A DNA stretch of 64,000 nt from Lachnospiraceae bacterium (GTDB taxonomy: Bacteria; Bacillota; Clostridia; Lachnospirales; Lachnospiraceae), in NCBI GenBank assembly GCA_017626325.1, contig JAGAIZ010000008.1:1-64000 (forward strand), in the 5' to 3' direction. A program made the position numbers and the translations under genes. Below the pieces are notes generated by a model that did not search any database, was not told where the DNA came from, and saw only the letters and a program-made list of their open reading frames with translations. Every line of letters starts with the position of its first letter. Position 1 is the stretch's first letter. Shown here piece by piece: positions 7,328-16,692 of the stretch.

Positions 7328-8146
7328 ATGGATACAGAAACACTCAGGACCTTCATCACCCTGTCGCAGTACCGCAATTACACGAAGACCGCCGATGTAC
7401 TGTTCGTGGCACAGTCCACAGTGACGAACCGTATTATGGAATTGGAAAAAGAAGTGGGACAGCCGCTTTTTACCCGCACGAAACGGAGCGTAACGCTCAC
7501 TTTAGAAGGAGAAATCTTCCTCTCCTATGCGAAACGAATTCTGGAAATGGAGGAAACCTCAGTCCGGGAACTGAACACTCTCCGCAAATACCGGCGGACT
7601 TACCGCATCGGCACTACCAATACAATTTACGAATGCCATCTGATACCGCACATTCAGACTTATATACAGACGCATCCGGACCATGCCGTCAAAGTTACCA
7701 TCAGCCACTCCCGGGATTTACTGACAGGTCTGCAGGACAGGCTCTACGATATCGTCTACACCTATATTCCGCTGCATAAATCCGGCTTCGAGTGCGTGCC
7801 TTTTGCCGCAGACAGGCTGATTCTTGTCGCCTCCACATCGCATGCGCTCTACAGCGAAGGCATCCGCCGAAGAGAACTTGCGTCTGCCAATTATTTATTC
7901 TGCAACTTCGCCTTGCAGGAGGTAGGCGCTTTCATCAGAGAGCTTTTCCCACCCCACTTCCAGTTCGGCTTCGAAATCGACAACAGCACCAAGCTGATTC
8001 CCTACCTGCTGCAATCTGACGGTATCAGCTTCCTGCCGGAAAGTCTTGCTGCGCCCTGGTTAAGCGCCGGGAGTCTGCGGGTCATCCCGCTGCTGGATCT
8101 CGCCTCTCCTACGATACAAAGTTACCGTACGGTCAGAGCCATGTAG
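7328..8146 (+). CDS. LysR-family transcriptional regulator
   Basis: 272-aa regulator with an N-terminal winged helix-turn-helix (residues 1-60: LRTFITLSQYRNYTKTADVL, then AQSTVTNRIMELEKEVG and LFTR) and a C-terminal periplasmic-binding-like effector domain (about 90-270). It starts after an AAGGAG site at 7315-7320. The protein is about 20 residues shorter than the family norm at the C-terminus but has no obvious frameshift. Upstream of it stands the divergent double-GNAT gene, a possible target since LysR proteins often control the gene they face. The effector is unknown. Confidence 0.88.
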   Translation: MDTETLRTFITLSQYRNYTKTADVLFVAQSTVTNRIMELEKEVGQPLFTRTKRSVTLTLEGEIFLSYAKRILEMEETSVRELNTLRKYRRTYRIGTTNTIYECHLIPHIQTYIQTHPDHAVKVTISHSRDLLTGLQDRLYDIVYTYIPLHKSGFECVPFAADRLILVASTSHALYSEGIRRRELASANYLFCNFALQEVGAFIRELFPPHFQFGFEIDNSTKLIPYLLQSDGISFLPESLAAPWLSAGSLRVIPLLDLASPTIQSYRTVRAM

Positions 8147-8156
8147 TCTCTGACCG
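8130..8156. terminator. Hairpin spanning the LysR stop codon
   Basis: CGGTCAGAG (8130-8138) and CTCTGACCG (8148-8156) are perfect 9-bp arms with the LysR TAG stop in the loop. There is no long T-run, so it may be a weak bidirectional terminator or a 3'-end stabiliser between the convergent LysR and NlpC/P60 genes. Confidence 0.4.
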
Positions 8157-8195
8157 CTTATCATTCTGTATAACCTCTCTTCCTTAACGCTTCTT

Positions 8196-9461
8196 CTACA
8201 CCACTCTCCGTATCGTAATAATACTCCGGTACGTGGCGGAGGTAATCTTAATCCCCGTCCGCTCCGTGCTGGCATGGACAATCTGTCCGTTGCCTATGTA
8301 GATTCCTACGTGTCCGCCGTAGTAAATGATATCCCCCGGCTGCGCCTCGGAGTAGGATACGCTCTTCCCTACGCCGGACTGAGCGTAGGAGCTTCGCGGC
8401 AGGGAATAGCCGAACGCCTGATAGACCGCCATCACGAAACCGGAACAATCCGCGCCGTTCGTTAAGCTTGTGCCGCCCGCTACATAAGGATATCCGATAT
8501 ATTTGCAGGCAAACTCCGCTATCTGCTGCCCCTTACTGCTGCCGGAACCGGAAGAAGGCTTCGATGTCTCCGCTTTCTTTTCTTCCTGCTTCTCTTCCTC
8601 CTCGCTGTCAGAGGAAGCTTCATCGTCCGAAGCGTCTTCCTGCTGACTCGCCAGCAGCGCCTCCTGCTCCTTCTTCTTACGCTCTTCCTCTTCCTTACGC
8701 TTCCGTTCTTCTTCCTCCTTACGCTTCCGCTCCTCTTCCTCCAGCTTGCGGATCTGCGCCGTTTCCTGCTTTATCCTGGTGGTATAGGCGGCCGCCTCCT
8801 GCTTCGCCTTGGCAAGTACGACGCTGTAATTCTCATATTCCTGCTGCTTCTGCGCCAGCACCTCTTCCACGTAAGCCTGCTCTTCCTCCAGCTCTGTCTT
8901 GGAGGTTTCCAGTTCGGACTTCTCTTCCTCCAGCGTATCCTGCAGGGCCGCCACCTGCTGTACCGCGGCTTCATACTCCTCCAGCAGCTTCCTGTCGTAC
9001 TCATAAAGCTCTTCTACGTAATTCGCCTTATTTGTCATATCACTCATGCTTTTGGCTCCGAAGAACAACTGCAGATAGGAAATTTCTCCCTTCTCGTACA
9101 TAAACTGGATACGGATTTTCATAGACTCATACTGCTCTTTTTCCACGGCCACCGCCGCGTCGTATTCTACCTGAGTCTGTGCAATATCCTCCTCCTTGTC
9201 GGCGATAGCCTCTTCAATCAGATTAATGTCCGTCAGGAGCGCCACCATCTCATTGTCAAGCTCCGCGATCTCGTCCCCGATGTCCGCCTGCGCGCCTTTA
9301 TAATCTGCAATCTGCTTGTTGACATTATTTAACTGAGACTGGTTCTTTTTCACATCATTCTGCAAATCAGAAATAGTGGTAGCCCACACCGGGTCTGCCA
9401 CCATAAGAAACATTATCAAAGATAACATGACGCATAACGCCTGTACCCATCTTCTCTTCAT
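8196..9461 (-). CDS. Secreted coiled-coil NlpC/P60 peptidoglycan hydrolase
   Basis: About 421 aa from the favoured ATG at 9461, which has an AGAGGA ribosome-binding site. An upstream ATG at 9491 would add 10 residues. A signal peptide (MKRRWVQALCVMLSLIMFLM...VWA) is followed by a long coiled coil (about 30-260). A charged linker with repeated KRKEEEER units and a serine/acid-rich stretch comes next, then a C-terminal NlpC/P60 domain with the catalytic cysteine in GADCSGF and histidine in GGHVGIYIG. This is the PcsB/CwlO-like architecture of cell-wall endopeptidases that cut peptide cross-links during growth and division, often under FtsEX control. FtsEX genes are not nearby. Confidence 0.9.
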   Translation of the reverse strand: MKRRWVQALCVMLSLIMFLMVADPVWATTISDLQNDVKKNQSQLNNVNKQIADYKGAQADIGDEIAELDNEMVALLTDINLIEEAIADKEEDIAQTQVEYDAAVAVEKEQYESMKIRIQFMYEKGEISYLQLFFGAKSMSDMTNKANYVEELYEYDRKLLEEYEAAVQQVAALQDTLEEEKSELETSKTELEEEQAYVEEVLAQKQQEYENYSVVLAKAKQEAAAYTTRIKQETAQIRKLEEEERKRKEEEERKRKEEEERKKKEQEALLASQQEDASDDEASSDSEEEEKQEEKKAETSKPSSGSGSSKGQQIAEFACKYIGYPYVAGGTSLTNGADCSGFVMAVYQAFGYSLPRSSYAQSGVGKSVSYSEAQPGDIIYYGGHVGIYIGNGQIVHASTERTGIKITSATYRSIITIRRVV

Positions 9462-9574
9462 GTCTTTCGTTCCTCTGTCTTTACAAAACAACCTTGTACT
9501 GACTCAACAACTCACGGCAGGCTCCAAAGCATTCCCTTCGCAATGTTTCGTGCCTGCCTGTGTCTCTCATACAT

Positions 9575-10966
9575 TTATAACTCGCAATTATTCACCGTTC
9601 TGGGGAACGGAACCACATCACGGATATTTCCCATACCTGTCAGGTACATCACGCACCGCTCGAAGCCCAGACCAAAGCCCGCGTGTCTGGCGGAACCGTA
9701 CTTTCTCAGATCCAGATAGAACTGATAATCCTCTTTATTCAGTCCCAGTTCCTCCATTCGCCGCTCCAGCAGCTCCAGATTGTCCTCTCTCTGACTGCCG
9801 CCGATAATCTCGCCGATTCCCGGCACCAGACAATCCATCGCGGCAACGGTCCTGCCGTCCTCATTCAGCTTCATATAGAAAGCCTTAATCTCCTTCGGAT
9901 AATCCGTCACAAAGACCGGACGCTTAAATTCCCGCTCCGTCAGATATCTCTCATGCTCCGTCTGCAGATCGCAGCCCCAGGATACTTTATATTCAAACTC
10001 ATCGTTGTGCTGTTCCAGAATCTTAATTGCCTCTGTATAGGTTACATACGCGAAATCAGAGTTCAGCACATGCTCCAGTCTCTCGATCAGTCCTTTATCC
10101 ACGAACTGGTTGAAGAAGTTCATCTCCTCCGGCGCATTCTCCAGCACATAGCGGATGACATGCTTTAACATCGCCTCAGCCACCATCATATCGTCCGTCA
10201 GATCTGCAAACGCCATCTCCGGCTCGATCATCCAGAACTCTGCGGCATGTCTGGTAGTATTGGAATTCTCCGCGCGGAAAGTAGGCCCAAAGGTATACAC
10301 GTTTTTGAACGCAAACGCATAGGTCTCCACATTGAGCTGTCCGCTGACCGTCAGATTGGTTGGCTTACCAAAGAAATCCTTCGTATAATCCACCTGTCCG
10401 TCCTCCGTCATGGGAAGATTGTTCAGATCCAGCGTCGTTACCTGGAACATTTCGCCCGCGCCCTCACAGTCGCTGCCCGTAATAATCGGCGTGTGCACAT
10501 ACACGAATCCTCTTTCCTGGAAAAAGGTGTGAATCGCATAGGCGATCAGAGAACGCACCCGGAAGGTCGCCTGAAACGTATTCGTCCGGGGTCTTAAATG
10601 AGAGATCGTCCTCAAATACTCGAAGCTGTGCCGTTTCTTCTGAAGCGGGTAATCGGATGTGGATTCCCCTTCAATCACAATCTCGGCCGCCTGCATCTCG
10701 AAAGCCTGCTTGGCCTGGGGCGTCGCCACAATCCTGCCCCGCGCTACGATGGCGGAACCCACATTCAGCCTGGAAATCGTCTCGAAATTCTCCAGCGCGT
10801 CGGAATACACAATCTGCAGCGGTTCAAAAAAGGTGCCGTCATTCACCACGATAAACCCGAAGGTCTTAGAATCCCGGATGCTTCTGACCCAGCCGCCAAC
10901 CGTCACTTCCTTATCCGCATATGCTTCACTGTTACGGTACAAATCCCTGATATCTGTCAAGTTCAT
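9575..10966 (-). CDS. asnS: Asparaginyl-tRNA synthetase
   Basis: 463-aa class IIb aminoacyl-tRNA synthetase that charges tRNA-Asn. The N-terminal OB-fold anticodon-binding domain spans about 1-105 ([19 protein letters not shown]). The catalytic core has motif 2 ([20 protein letters not shown]) and motif 3 ([15 protein letters not shown]), and the length is standard. It ends RTVNNCEL. The gene follows the FKBP-type lipoprotein by 37 bp and may be co-transcribed with it. There is no room for a T-box directly upstream. Confidence 0.96.
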   Translation of the reverse strand: MNLTDIRDLYRNSEAYADKEVTVGGWVRSIRDSKTFGFIVVNDGTFFEPLQIVYSDALENFETISRLNVGSAIVARGRIVATPQAKQAFEMQAAEIVIEGESTSDYPLQKKRHSFEYLRTISHLRPRTNTFQATFRVRSLIAYAIHTFFQERGFVYVHTPIITGSDCEGAGEMFQVTTLDLNNLPMTEDGQVDYTKDFFGKPTNLTVSGQLNVETYAFAFKNVYTFGPTFRAENSNTTRHAAEFWMIEPEMAFADLTDDMMVAEAMLKHVIRYVLENAPEEMNFFNQFVDKGLIERLEHVLNSDFAYVTYTEAIKILEQHNDEFEYKVSWGCDLQTEHERYLTEREFKRPVFVTDYPKEIKAFYMKLNEDGRTVAAMDCLVPGIGEIIGGSQREDNLELLERRMEELGLNKEDYQFYLDLRKYGSARHAGFGLGFERCVMYLTGMGNIRDVVPFPRTVNNCEL

Positions 10967-11003
10967 GTCTTTTCGTATCTCCTTTATCCCTCTATTATCT
11001 TCC

Positions 11004-12089
11004 TTATTCTTCCTCTGCCTTCAAGGTGGTAATGCTGCCGTTTTCCTTCAGGAAAGCCACCACCTTCTGGCGCATCAGATATTCCCGCAGTACTTCCAGG
11101 TCCGTACTCTCTCTGAACGCGTCCTCGGATTCATAACCATAGGCTTCCACCCTATAGTCAATCTCCTCCTGAATCTCTTCCTCGGTGGGATTTAAGCCCT
11201 CCACGTCGGCAATCGCCTGATACATGATATAAAGCTGGGTACTTTCCAGCGCATCCTTATCCAACTGCGTCTCATACGCTTCTTCATCCAGCCCGTAATA
11301 AGTCTGTACATACTGCGTAAGCGTCATATTCTGGGACTGTGCCTGCGCTGTCATACTGTCCTCAATACTCTGGCGGATCCGTTCTACCATTTCTTTGGGC
11401 GGCTCCTTAAACGTACAGCCTGACATGACCGTGTCCTGAATGGACTGCTCAATGGTATTGTCATACGTCTGTACCGCACTCTCATAGAAAGAATTGTAAA
11501 TATAGTCTCTCAATTCCTGTTCGTTGCTGCAGTCGGGAATTCCCAGAGACTGTACAAACTCATCCGTAAGCTCCGGCTTCTTCTGCTCACTGATACTGTT
11601 GACCGTAACCTCGAACACCACCGGCGCGCCCGCCAGATCCGGGTTATTCTCATATGGATCGGGGAACGTCAGATCCAGTGATAACTTGTCTCCGACATTG
11701 GCGCCGATCAGCCCCTCCTCGAAGCCGTCGATAAACTGCCCGGAGCCGATCGTCAGATCATAGCCTTCTCCCGTACCGCCGTCAAAGGCTACGCCGTCCT
11801 GATAGCCTGTAAAATCAATGTTGACCACATCGCCTTCCTGAACAGCCCTTCCGGTCACTTCTTCTGTGGTAGTGTATGACGCCAGAATATAATACTCCAG
11901 ATACATATCCACCATACCGTCCTCTACCACCGGTTCCTGTGCCTGCGCCTCGATCCCCATATAATTGCCAAGCGTCACATAATCGCTGGCAGTAATATCT
12001 TTGAGATATTCCTGATTCCCGCAGGCAGTCAGGAGCATCGCTGCCGCCATAACCGCAGATAATACTCCGATCTTTTTCTTTTTCATCAT
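11004..12089 (-). CDS. FKBP/trigger-factor-like peptidyl-prolyl isomerase lipoprotein
   Basis: About 361 aa from the ATG at 12089; an open frame continues upstream but lacks a good ribosome-binding site. A lipoprotein signal ([20 protein letters not shown], then TACG with the lipidated cysteine) leads into an FKBP-type isomerase domain ([19 protein letters not shown] ... [16 protein letters not shown]). The rest is a helical part resembling the trigger-factor C-terminal chaperone domain. It therefore looks like an extracytoplasmic version of trigger factor, lacking the ribosome-binding N-terminal domain. A role in folding exported proteins is inferred from the domains. It lies directly upstream of asnS. 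Confidence 0.85.
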   Translation of the reverse strand: MMKKKKIGVLSAVMAAAMLLTACGNQEYLKDITASDYVTLGNYMGIEAQAQEPVVEDGMVDMYLEYYILASYTTTEEVTGRAVQEGDVVNIDFTGYQDGVAFDGGTGEGYDLTIGSGQFIDGFEEGLIGANVGDKLSLDLTFPDPYENNPDLAGAPVVFEVTVNSISEQKKPELTDEFVQSLGIPDCSNEQELRDYIYNSFYESAVQTYDNTIEQSIQDTVMSGCTFKEPPKEMVERIRQSIEDSMTAQAQSQNMTLTQYVQTYYGLDEEAYETQLDKDALESTQLYIMYQAIADVEGLNPTEEEIQEEIDYRVEAYGYESEDAFRESTDLEVLREYLMRQKVVAFLKENGSITTLKAEEE

Positions 12090-12261
12090 AAATAACCATG
12101 CCTTCCTGATTCTTTTGCTGATTTTAATGTGTGATGCCGTCCGGACCCACATTTTTTAATATATCATAAATCCCAGCCACTTAAAAGAGTTTCTTCGGAA
12201 TATCCCGGAAATATTCACAGACTCCTCCGACTTATTTTCAGCGCGGAATTGTGAAATTTCC

Positions 12262-12290
12262 TTGCCTAATATTCCAATCAATGATAGAAT
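12262..12290 (+). promoter_or_regulatory. Promoter of the 12355 gene
   Basis: TTGCCT (12262-12267), 17-bp spacer, TAGAAT (12285-12290), 64 bp before the start codon at 12355. Confidence 0.5.
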
Positions 12291-12354
12291 ATCCATTGCA
12301 AAGAAGGATTTTCCGCTTCCTGCTTTGCAGATTTTTGAAAGGGAAGGTAACTAT

Positions 12355-12831
12355 ATGAACACATTAACAATCGTGTTATTAGTCATTCTGGCAATCTTAA
12401 TCATTGCTGTAATCGTATTATATTTCCTGGGTAAGAAAGCACAGAAGAAACAGACTGAGCAGCAGGCACAGATCGAAGCCATGAAGCAGACCGTTTCCAT
12501 GCTGATTATCGATAAGAAACGGATGAAGCTAAAAGACGCGGGACTTCCCCAGGCAGTCGTAGATCAGACGCCCAAGCTTCTGCGCAATTCCAAGCTTCCT
12601 GTCGTGAAGGCTAAGGTCGGTCCCCAGATTATGACGCTGATCTGCGAAGAGAAGATCTTCGACTCCGTTCCTGTGAAGAAGGAAGTAAAAGCGGTTGTAA
12701 GCGGAATCTATATCACAGATGTAAAGGGATTACACGGCAAGCAGCCTGCAGCGCCCGCCAAGAAAAAGAGCAAATTCAAACAGCTTGTGGAAAAGGCGCA
12801 GGAAAAAGCCGGTGCAAAGCCTGTCAAATAA
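12355..12831 (+). CDS. Small single-pass membrane protein, unknown function
   Basis: 158 aa. The start at 12355 is chosen because GGGAAGG lies 7 bp before it and the protein then opens with a strong transmembrane helix (TIVLLVILAILIIAVIVLYF). A cytoplasmic, lysine- and glutamine-rich coiled stretch (GKKAQKKQTEQQAQIEAM) follows, then a small folded region (about 65-125) and a basic tail (KKKSKFKQLVEKAQEKAG). I do not recognise a named family. The topology suggests an anchor with a cytoplasmic domain. It is a single gene with its own promoter and a terminator shared with the convergent DUF1934 gene. Confidence 0.7.
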   Translation: MNTLTIVLLVILAILIIAVIVLYFLGKKAQKKQTEQQAQIEAMKQTVSMLIIDKKRMKLKDAGLPQAVVDQTPKLLRNSKLPVVKAKVGPQIMTLICEEKIFDSVPVKKEVKAVVSGIYITDVKGLHGKQPAAPAKKKSKFKQLVEKAQEKAGAKPVK

Positions 12832-12870
12832 CAGGAATGATATCATTACATAGCTCATACCCAGCATAAA

Positions 12871-12904
12871 ACAGCAGCCTCCTAATTTAAGGAAAAGCTG
12901 CTGT
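12871..12904. terminator. Bidirectional terminator overlapping the DUF1934 stop codon
   Basis: ACAGCAGC (12871-12878) pairs with GCTGCTGT (12897-12904). A CCT/AGG inner pair extends the stem and T-runs occur on both strands. The TAG stop of the minus-strand DUF1934 gene (12882-12884) lies inside the hairpin. Confidence 0.75.
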
Positions 12905-13331
12905 TTTCTTTGGAACAAATATGAATTTTGATGTGACAGTCTGACAGGAACTCGTAATTCACGTCCAGCGCATAATCTACATCCACCACAATATCGTCCT
13001 CTTTCTCCGTAAGCTGTATCTTCTTCGTATCGATACCGATCAGGATCTGACCAAAGGGCGTATGATAGCTGGTCACATTTTTCTTATTTTCCTGAAAAAC
13101 CATATGTACGTTGATCAGTCCGTTTCTGGTCAGTTCCAGCATGTCCCGGCTGAATTTCAGCCTGTTCTTGGTAGCGCCCGGTAATCCTTCCACCACCTCT
13201 TCATAGATGACGTAATGCTTATTATTTTTCTTATAATAATCTCCTACAGTGACCGTTTCGATCTTATCGGAATCTTCCATACGCTGGTCAAACTGTAATC
13301 CCTGCATAGTCAGCAATACTTCTTTCATCAT
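12882..13331 (-). CDS. DUF1934 domain-containing protein
   Basis: 149-aa calycin-like beta-barrel protein of the DUF1934 (YwiB-like) family, recognised from MKEVLLTMQGLQF at the N-terminus, the glycine-rich turn EGLPGATKNRLKF and the strand-rich C-terminal half (FGQILIGIDT). The function is unknown; in Firmicutes it is often near murI or argS. The last codons are encoded inside a terminator stem. Two adjacent ATG codons (13331 and 13328) follow GGGGAAG, and either may be used. It lies 37 bp downstream of murI in the same direction, so co-transcription is likely. Confidence 0.8.
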   Translation of the reverse strand: MMKEVLLTMQGLQFDQRMEDSDKIETVTVGDYYKKNNKHYVIYEEVVEGLPGATKNRLKFSRDMLELTRNGLINVHMVFQENKKNVTSYHTPFGQILIGIDTKKIQLTEKEDDIVVDVDYALDVNYEFLSDCHIKIHICSKENSSFSLN

Positions 13332-13368
13332 TTCTTCTTCCCCTTAACCGCACGCTGCGGCGCCTGAT

Positions 13369-14202
13369 CTAGTATTCCTCAATATTAACCACCTTGGCAG
13401 ACAAGATACCGTAGGACAGGATGGCATTGGCAAACTTCTGGAATTTGTCCGCCCCGTCGCTGACGAAGAAGCGGTACAGCTCCGTTCCAAGCCCCGGTCT
13501 GTGCTCGCTTTCCAGACCTTTCTCCCGCAGGAGCTCTTTCAGTTCTCTGGCCGTCTCGTAGGCAGGATTCACCAGCGTCACCTGATCGCCCATAATCTTA
13601 CCTACGGTAGAGCGTATCATCGGATAATGGGTACACCCCAGAATCAGCGTATCGATCCCCACATCGATTAATTCCGTCAGATACCGCCTGGCGATCTCAT
13701 CTGTCACCGGGTCTTCCCACAGCCCCTCTTCCACCAGCGGAACGAAAAGCGGACATGCCTTGCCAAGCACTGTCGCCGTCGGATTGTTCTCCTGTATGTA
13801 CCGGTTATAGATACCGCTGCTGATCGTCGCCTCCGTCCCCAACACGCCGATCTTTCCGTTTTTGGTCGCCTCGATGGCGGCTTTTGCGCCGGGCTTCATC
13901 ACACCGATGATCGGAATGTCCACTTCTTTCTCCAGCTCATCTAACGCATAAGCGCTTGCCGTATTGCACGCTACTACGATCGCCTTGACCTGCTGGGTCT
14001 GCAGGAAACGTACGATCTGTCTGGAGAATTTCGTCACCGTAGCCTTCGATTTATTACCATAGGGCACTCTCGCCGTATCGCCGAAATATACGATCCGCTC
14101 ATTGGGAAGCTGCCGCATGATCTCCCGTGCCACCGTCAGTCCCCCGACTCCCGAATCAAATACCCCGATAGGGCTGTTATGCAATTCTTCCTGTCCGCTC
14201 AT
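13369..14202 (-). CDS. murI: Glutamate racemase
   Basis: About 277 aa from the favoured ATG at 14202, after which the family sequence begins (SPIGVFDSGVGGLTVAREIM). The frame is open for 35 codons upstream, but those have no family similarity. It makes D-glutamate for peptidoglycan. The two catalytic cysteines are visible in VACNTAS and LGCTHYP, and FGDTARVPYG is the conserved substrate loop. The length matches the family. It follows the small membrane-associated gene at 14273 and precedes the DUF1934 gene. Confidence 0.95.
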   Translation of the reverse strand: MSGQEELHNSPIGVFDSGVGGLTVAREIMRQLPNERIVYFGDTARVPYGNKSKATVTKFSRQIVRFLQTQQVKAIVVACNTASAYALDELEKEVDIPIIGVMKPGAKAAIEATKNGKIGVLGTEATISSGIYNRYIQENNPTATVLGKACPLFVPLVEEGLWEDPVTDEIARRYLTELIDVGIDTLILGCTHYPMIRSTVGKIMGDQVTLVNPAYETARELKELLREKGLESEHRPGLGTELYRFFVSDGADKFQKFANAILSYGILSAKVVNIEEY

Positions 14203-14272
14203 GATATGATTCCCATGCCTTTCTCTCATTCCGCACTGTTTCATCACATAAAGAAACGCGCCATGCTTCTGA

Positions 14273-14596
14273 CTATTCATCCAGATATTGCAGAAGCCAT
14301 TCGACAAATCTGCTGCTCACAATGATATCATCTCCTGTGGCTTCCAGCAACTCTATATATGCTGTCTGTTCTGTATCCGTCTGCCATACTCTATTCTGCT
14401 GTACTGTTTCCTGTTCATCCTCCGCCAGCTCACTGTCTGATGCCATTACCGCCTCGCAGGTTTCCTCCGTAAAGCATAACTCCGGATATAAAATCCCCCA
14501 CCATGCAGCGGCGAATACCGTAGTCATCCATGCCCTGATCCGCAGACTGCAATATATTCTGGTCAGGCTGTTCTTAGCCGTTTCCCGAATTCTCAT
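14273..14596 (-). CDS. Small putative membrane protein, unknown
   Basis: 107 aa with an AGGAGAG ribosome-binding site 6 bp before the ATG. A basic N-terminus (MRIRETAKNSLTRIY) precedes a hydrophobic helix (AWMTTVFAAAWWGILYP). An acidic region rich in Glu/Gln/Asp follows, and the C-terminal segment (IIVSSRFVEWLLQYLDE) may be an amphipathic helix. I know no family for it. It sits 70 bp upstream of the murI start in the same direction, so it may be expressed with murI. The good ribosome-binding site and the start/helix layout argue that it is a real gene. Confidence 0.6.
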   Translation of the reverse strand: MRIRETAKNSLTRIYCSLRIRAWMTTVFAAAWWGILYPELCFTEETCEAVMASDSELAEDEQETVQQNRVWQTDTEQTAYIELLEATGDDIIVSSRFVEWLLQYLDE

Positions 14597-14694
14597 AATG
14601 TCTCTCCTATCCGTCAGAATTTCCTGACATTAAGGAGTGTGTCCATAATACCCGGGTCTATACATGCCCGTAGGATTCTCCATCCGGCCGTATC

Positions 14695-15390
14695 TTATCT
14701 TCTCCTGTCATTCTGCTCCTGTTCCAGCCTGATCTGGTTTATAATAGATTTCTCCTGATTATCAATGTGCACCTTAGACGCCTCTGCCGCCTTTTCTTTA
14801 TCCTTATGCAGAATGCTTTCATATATCATTCTATGCTCTTCCACCAGATTATCATGACGGCTCTCGTCTTTAATATACTCGAAGCGATAACGGTACATCT
14901 GCTCCGACAGGTTATTGATCATCTGTATAAGCCTCTGATTTCTTGTCGCCTGCACGATAATATCATGCAGCGCCACATCAGCCGCCGCAATCGTCGTCAC
15001 GTCCCCGGTCTTTGCCGCATGTTCGAACGCGTCGCACGCTCTCTTAAGCTGCTCTGTCCCTTCCGTGGTGATTCTGTCACAGGCAAGCTCTACACAGAGG
15101 GCATCCAGCGCCCGGCGTACCTCCAGCACATCTCTCAGGCTCTTCTCTGTAATCTGCGCCACCTCTGCGCCGCGGCGCGGAATCATCGTAACCAGCCCTT
15201 CCAGCTCCAGCTTCCGGATGGCTTCCCTGATAGGCGTTCTGCTGACGCCTAACTGATTCGCCAGATGAATCTCGAGCAGGCGTTCCCCGGGCTTTAATTC
15301 TCCCGTTAATATCGCTTTTCTGAGGGTATTGAACACCACATCCCGCAGCGGCAGGAATTCATCCATATTGACCGTAAAATTATTTCCCAT
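14695..15390 (-). CDS. GntR-family (FadR/FCD type) transcriptional regulator
   Basis: 231-aa regulator with an N-terminal winged helix (about 12-78: LRDVVFNTLRKAILTGELKP and NQLGVSRTPIREAIRKLELE) and a C-terminal all-helical FCD ligand-binding domain (about 90-220). The metal-binding positions can be seen as a D in the VALHDIIV region and histidines downstream. FCD regulators usually sense organic or sugar acids. The gene lies 56 bp downstream of ispE in the same direction, an arrangement found in several Clostridia. No dedicated operator could be assigned. Confidence 0.9.
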   Translation of the reverse strand: MGNNFTVNMDEFLPLRDVVFNTLRKAILTGELKPGERLLEIHLANQLGVSRTPIREAIRKLELEGLVTMIPRRGAEVAQITEKSLRDVLEVRRALDALCVELACDRITTEGTEQLKRACDAFEHAAKTGDVTTIAAADVALHDIIVQATRNQRLIQMINNLSEQMYRYRFEYIKDESRHDNLVEEHRMIYESILHKDKEKAAEASKVHIDNQEKSIINQIRLEQEQNDRRR

Positions 15391-15446
15391 ATATCATCAT
15401 GCCCTTCTGTCTATCCGAATATTATAAGTCTCCGGCGCGGTACTTC

Positions 15447-16328
15447 CTACCTGTCTATATTGTCCTGAAATGTCGTTACAAATACCTGCTTCGCCATTTT
15501 CCTTCTCTCTATCTGCAGCGCGGCCTGCTTCGCCTTATCCTGATCAGCATAAATACCGAATACCGTAGGACCGCTGCCGCTCATCAGCGCATTCCGGGCG
15601 CCTTCCCGCCTGAGCGTTTCCTTGATCTCCTCTATGACAGGATATTCCCTGATCGTCACTGTCTCCAGTACATTTCCGAGTCTGTCAGTCATACCCTGCA
15701 GACTGCCCGCCCTGATTGCTTCCATCATGCCGTCGATATCCGGATGAACGGTCAAAGAATCTGCATGCAGATTTTCATATACAAATCTGGTAGACACATT
15801 AATATCCGGCTTCGCCACCACCAGATAACAGTCCGGCGGCGAAGGCAGGGGGCTTAAGATCTCGCCGATCCCCTCTGATAACATAGTACCGCCCACAATA
15901 CAATACGGAATATCCGCACCCAGCTTTACTCCCAGCTTCTGCAGATCCTCTGTCGAATATCCCATATCAAACAACCGGTTAAGTCCTCTCATCGTTGCTG
16001 CCGCGTCAGAGCTGCCGCCAGCCATGCCCGCCGCAATGGGAATGCGCTTCGTCAGCATAATCCTGACGCCTTCCGCAATCCCCCGCTCTCTCATCAGCAG
16101 ATCGGCTGCTTTATAAATCAGATTATTCTGATCTGTCGGCAGTTCTCCATTATCTGTCTCTATCCTGATTCCCGGCCGCGCAGTCCTCTGAAAGACCAGA
16201 TCGTCGCAGATGTCCACCGTCTGCATAATCATCTTCACTTCATGATAGCCGTCTTCCCTGCGCCGCAGCACATCCAGCCCGAGATTGATTTTCGCGTATG
16301 CTTTCTGGGTTGTCTGGTTCATATCCAT
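15447..16328 (-). CDS. ispE: 4-diphosphocytidyl-2-C-methyl-D-erythritol kinase
   Basis: 293-aa GHMP-family kinase, the fourth enzyme of the MEP isoprenoid pathway. The N-terminal AYAKINLGLDVLRRREDGYH is characteristic. The ATP-binding motif is IPIAAGMAGGSSDAAATM and a C-terminal GHMP segment is LMSGSGPTVFG. An AGGAGG ribosome-binding site lies 5 bp upstream of the first ATG; a second ATG two codons in is also possible. It heads a short unit with the GntR gene. The long region upstream (16329-16614) holds the likely promoter and two palindromes. Confidence 0.96.
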   Translation of the reverse strand: MDMNQTTQKAYAKINLGLDVLRRREDGYHEVKMIMQTVDICDDLVFQRTARPGIRIETDNGELPTDQNNLIYKAADLLMRERGIAEGVRIMLTKRIPIAAGMAGGSSDAAATMRGLNRLFDMGYSTEDLQKLGVKLGADIPYCIVGGTMLSEGIGEILSPLPSPPDCYLVVAKPDINVSTRFVYENLHADSLTVHPDIDGMMEAIRAGSLQGMTDRLGNVLETVTIREYPVIEEIKETLRREGARNALMSGSGPTVFGIYADQDKAKQAALQIERRKMAKQVFVTTFQDNIDR

Positions 16329-16614
16329 ATATCCCTCCTGCTTCTCAGCAATTGACCGATTCTTTTCTTTTTATATACCAATTATCACTTTGCGCTGCGG
16401 AATATTCTTCCGCAGACGTATCCTGACAGCAACAGTAATATCACCAAATGTACTTTGTATACACAAGATTGTATTTAATTTTATACAATGAGGAGAGGTA
16501 TGTCAATGCATTTTCAGCCCGTTCCTTCGTATCAATGCCGCCGCGCAGGCCATTTTCCTTTATATGATAGATTGAAAAATCACTCTGATGCGCTGATTTT
16601 CAATTCATTTCTTC
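16329..16614. other. Intergenic region between ispE and padR with two palindromes
   Basis: No convincing gene. It contains the hairpin CTGCGGAA-tattc-TTCCGCAG (16395-16415, perfect 8-bp arms) and the inverted repeat ATTGTAT-N8-ATACAAT (16468-16489). Both lie upstream of ispE and may be operators. Possible ispE promoter elements on the minus strand are weak (TTGTGT, 17 bp, TGATAT). Confidence 0.5.
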
Positions 16615-16643
16615 TTGACATTATTCCACAAGTGGAATATCAT
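16615..16643 (+). promoter_or_regulatory. padR promoter with a palindrome between -35 and -10
   Basis: TTGACA (16615-16620), 17-bp spacer, TATCAT (16638-16643). The spacer is almost entirely the 16-bp dyad ATTCCAC-aa-GTGGAAT (16623-16638), so a bound repressor would occlude the promoter. Confidence 0.7.
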
Positions 16644-16671
16644 ATAATAAAATTACAGTACAAAATCCACA

Positions 16672-16692
16672 TTACATGTAACTTACACGTAA
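16672..16692 (+). promoter_or_regulatory. Tandem TTACATGTAA / TTACACGTAA boxes before padR
   Basis: A perfect palindrome TTACATGTAA (16672-16681) and a near copy TTACACGTAA (16683-16692) lie between the promoter and the padR start. PadR proteins commonly bind ATGT/ACAT dyads next to their own gene, so these are likely autoregulatory sites. Confidence 0.6.

Noticed and set aside
12262..12354. Upstream extension of the 12355 membrane-protein gene (frame open from 12262)
   Set aside because: The promoter -35/-10 lies within this stretch, and a proper ribosome-binding site precedes the ATG at 12355, where the transmembrane helix begins.
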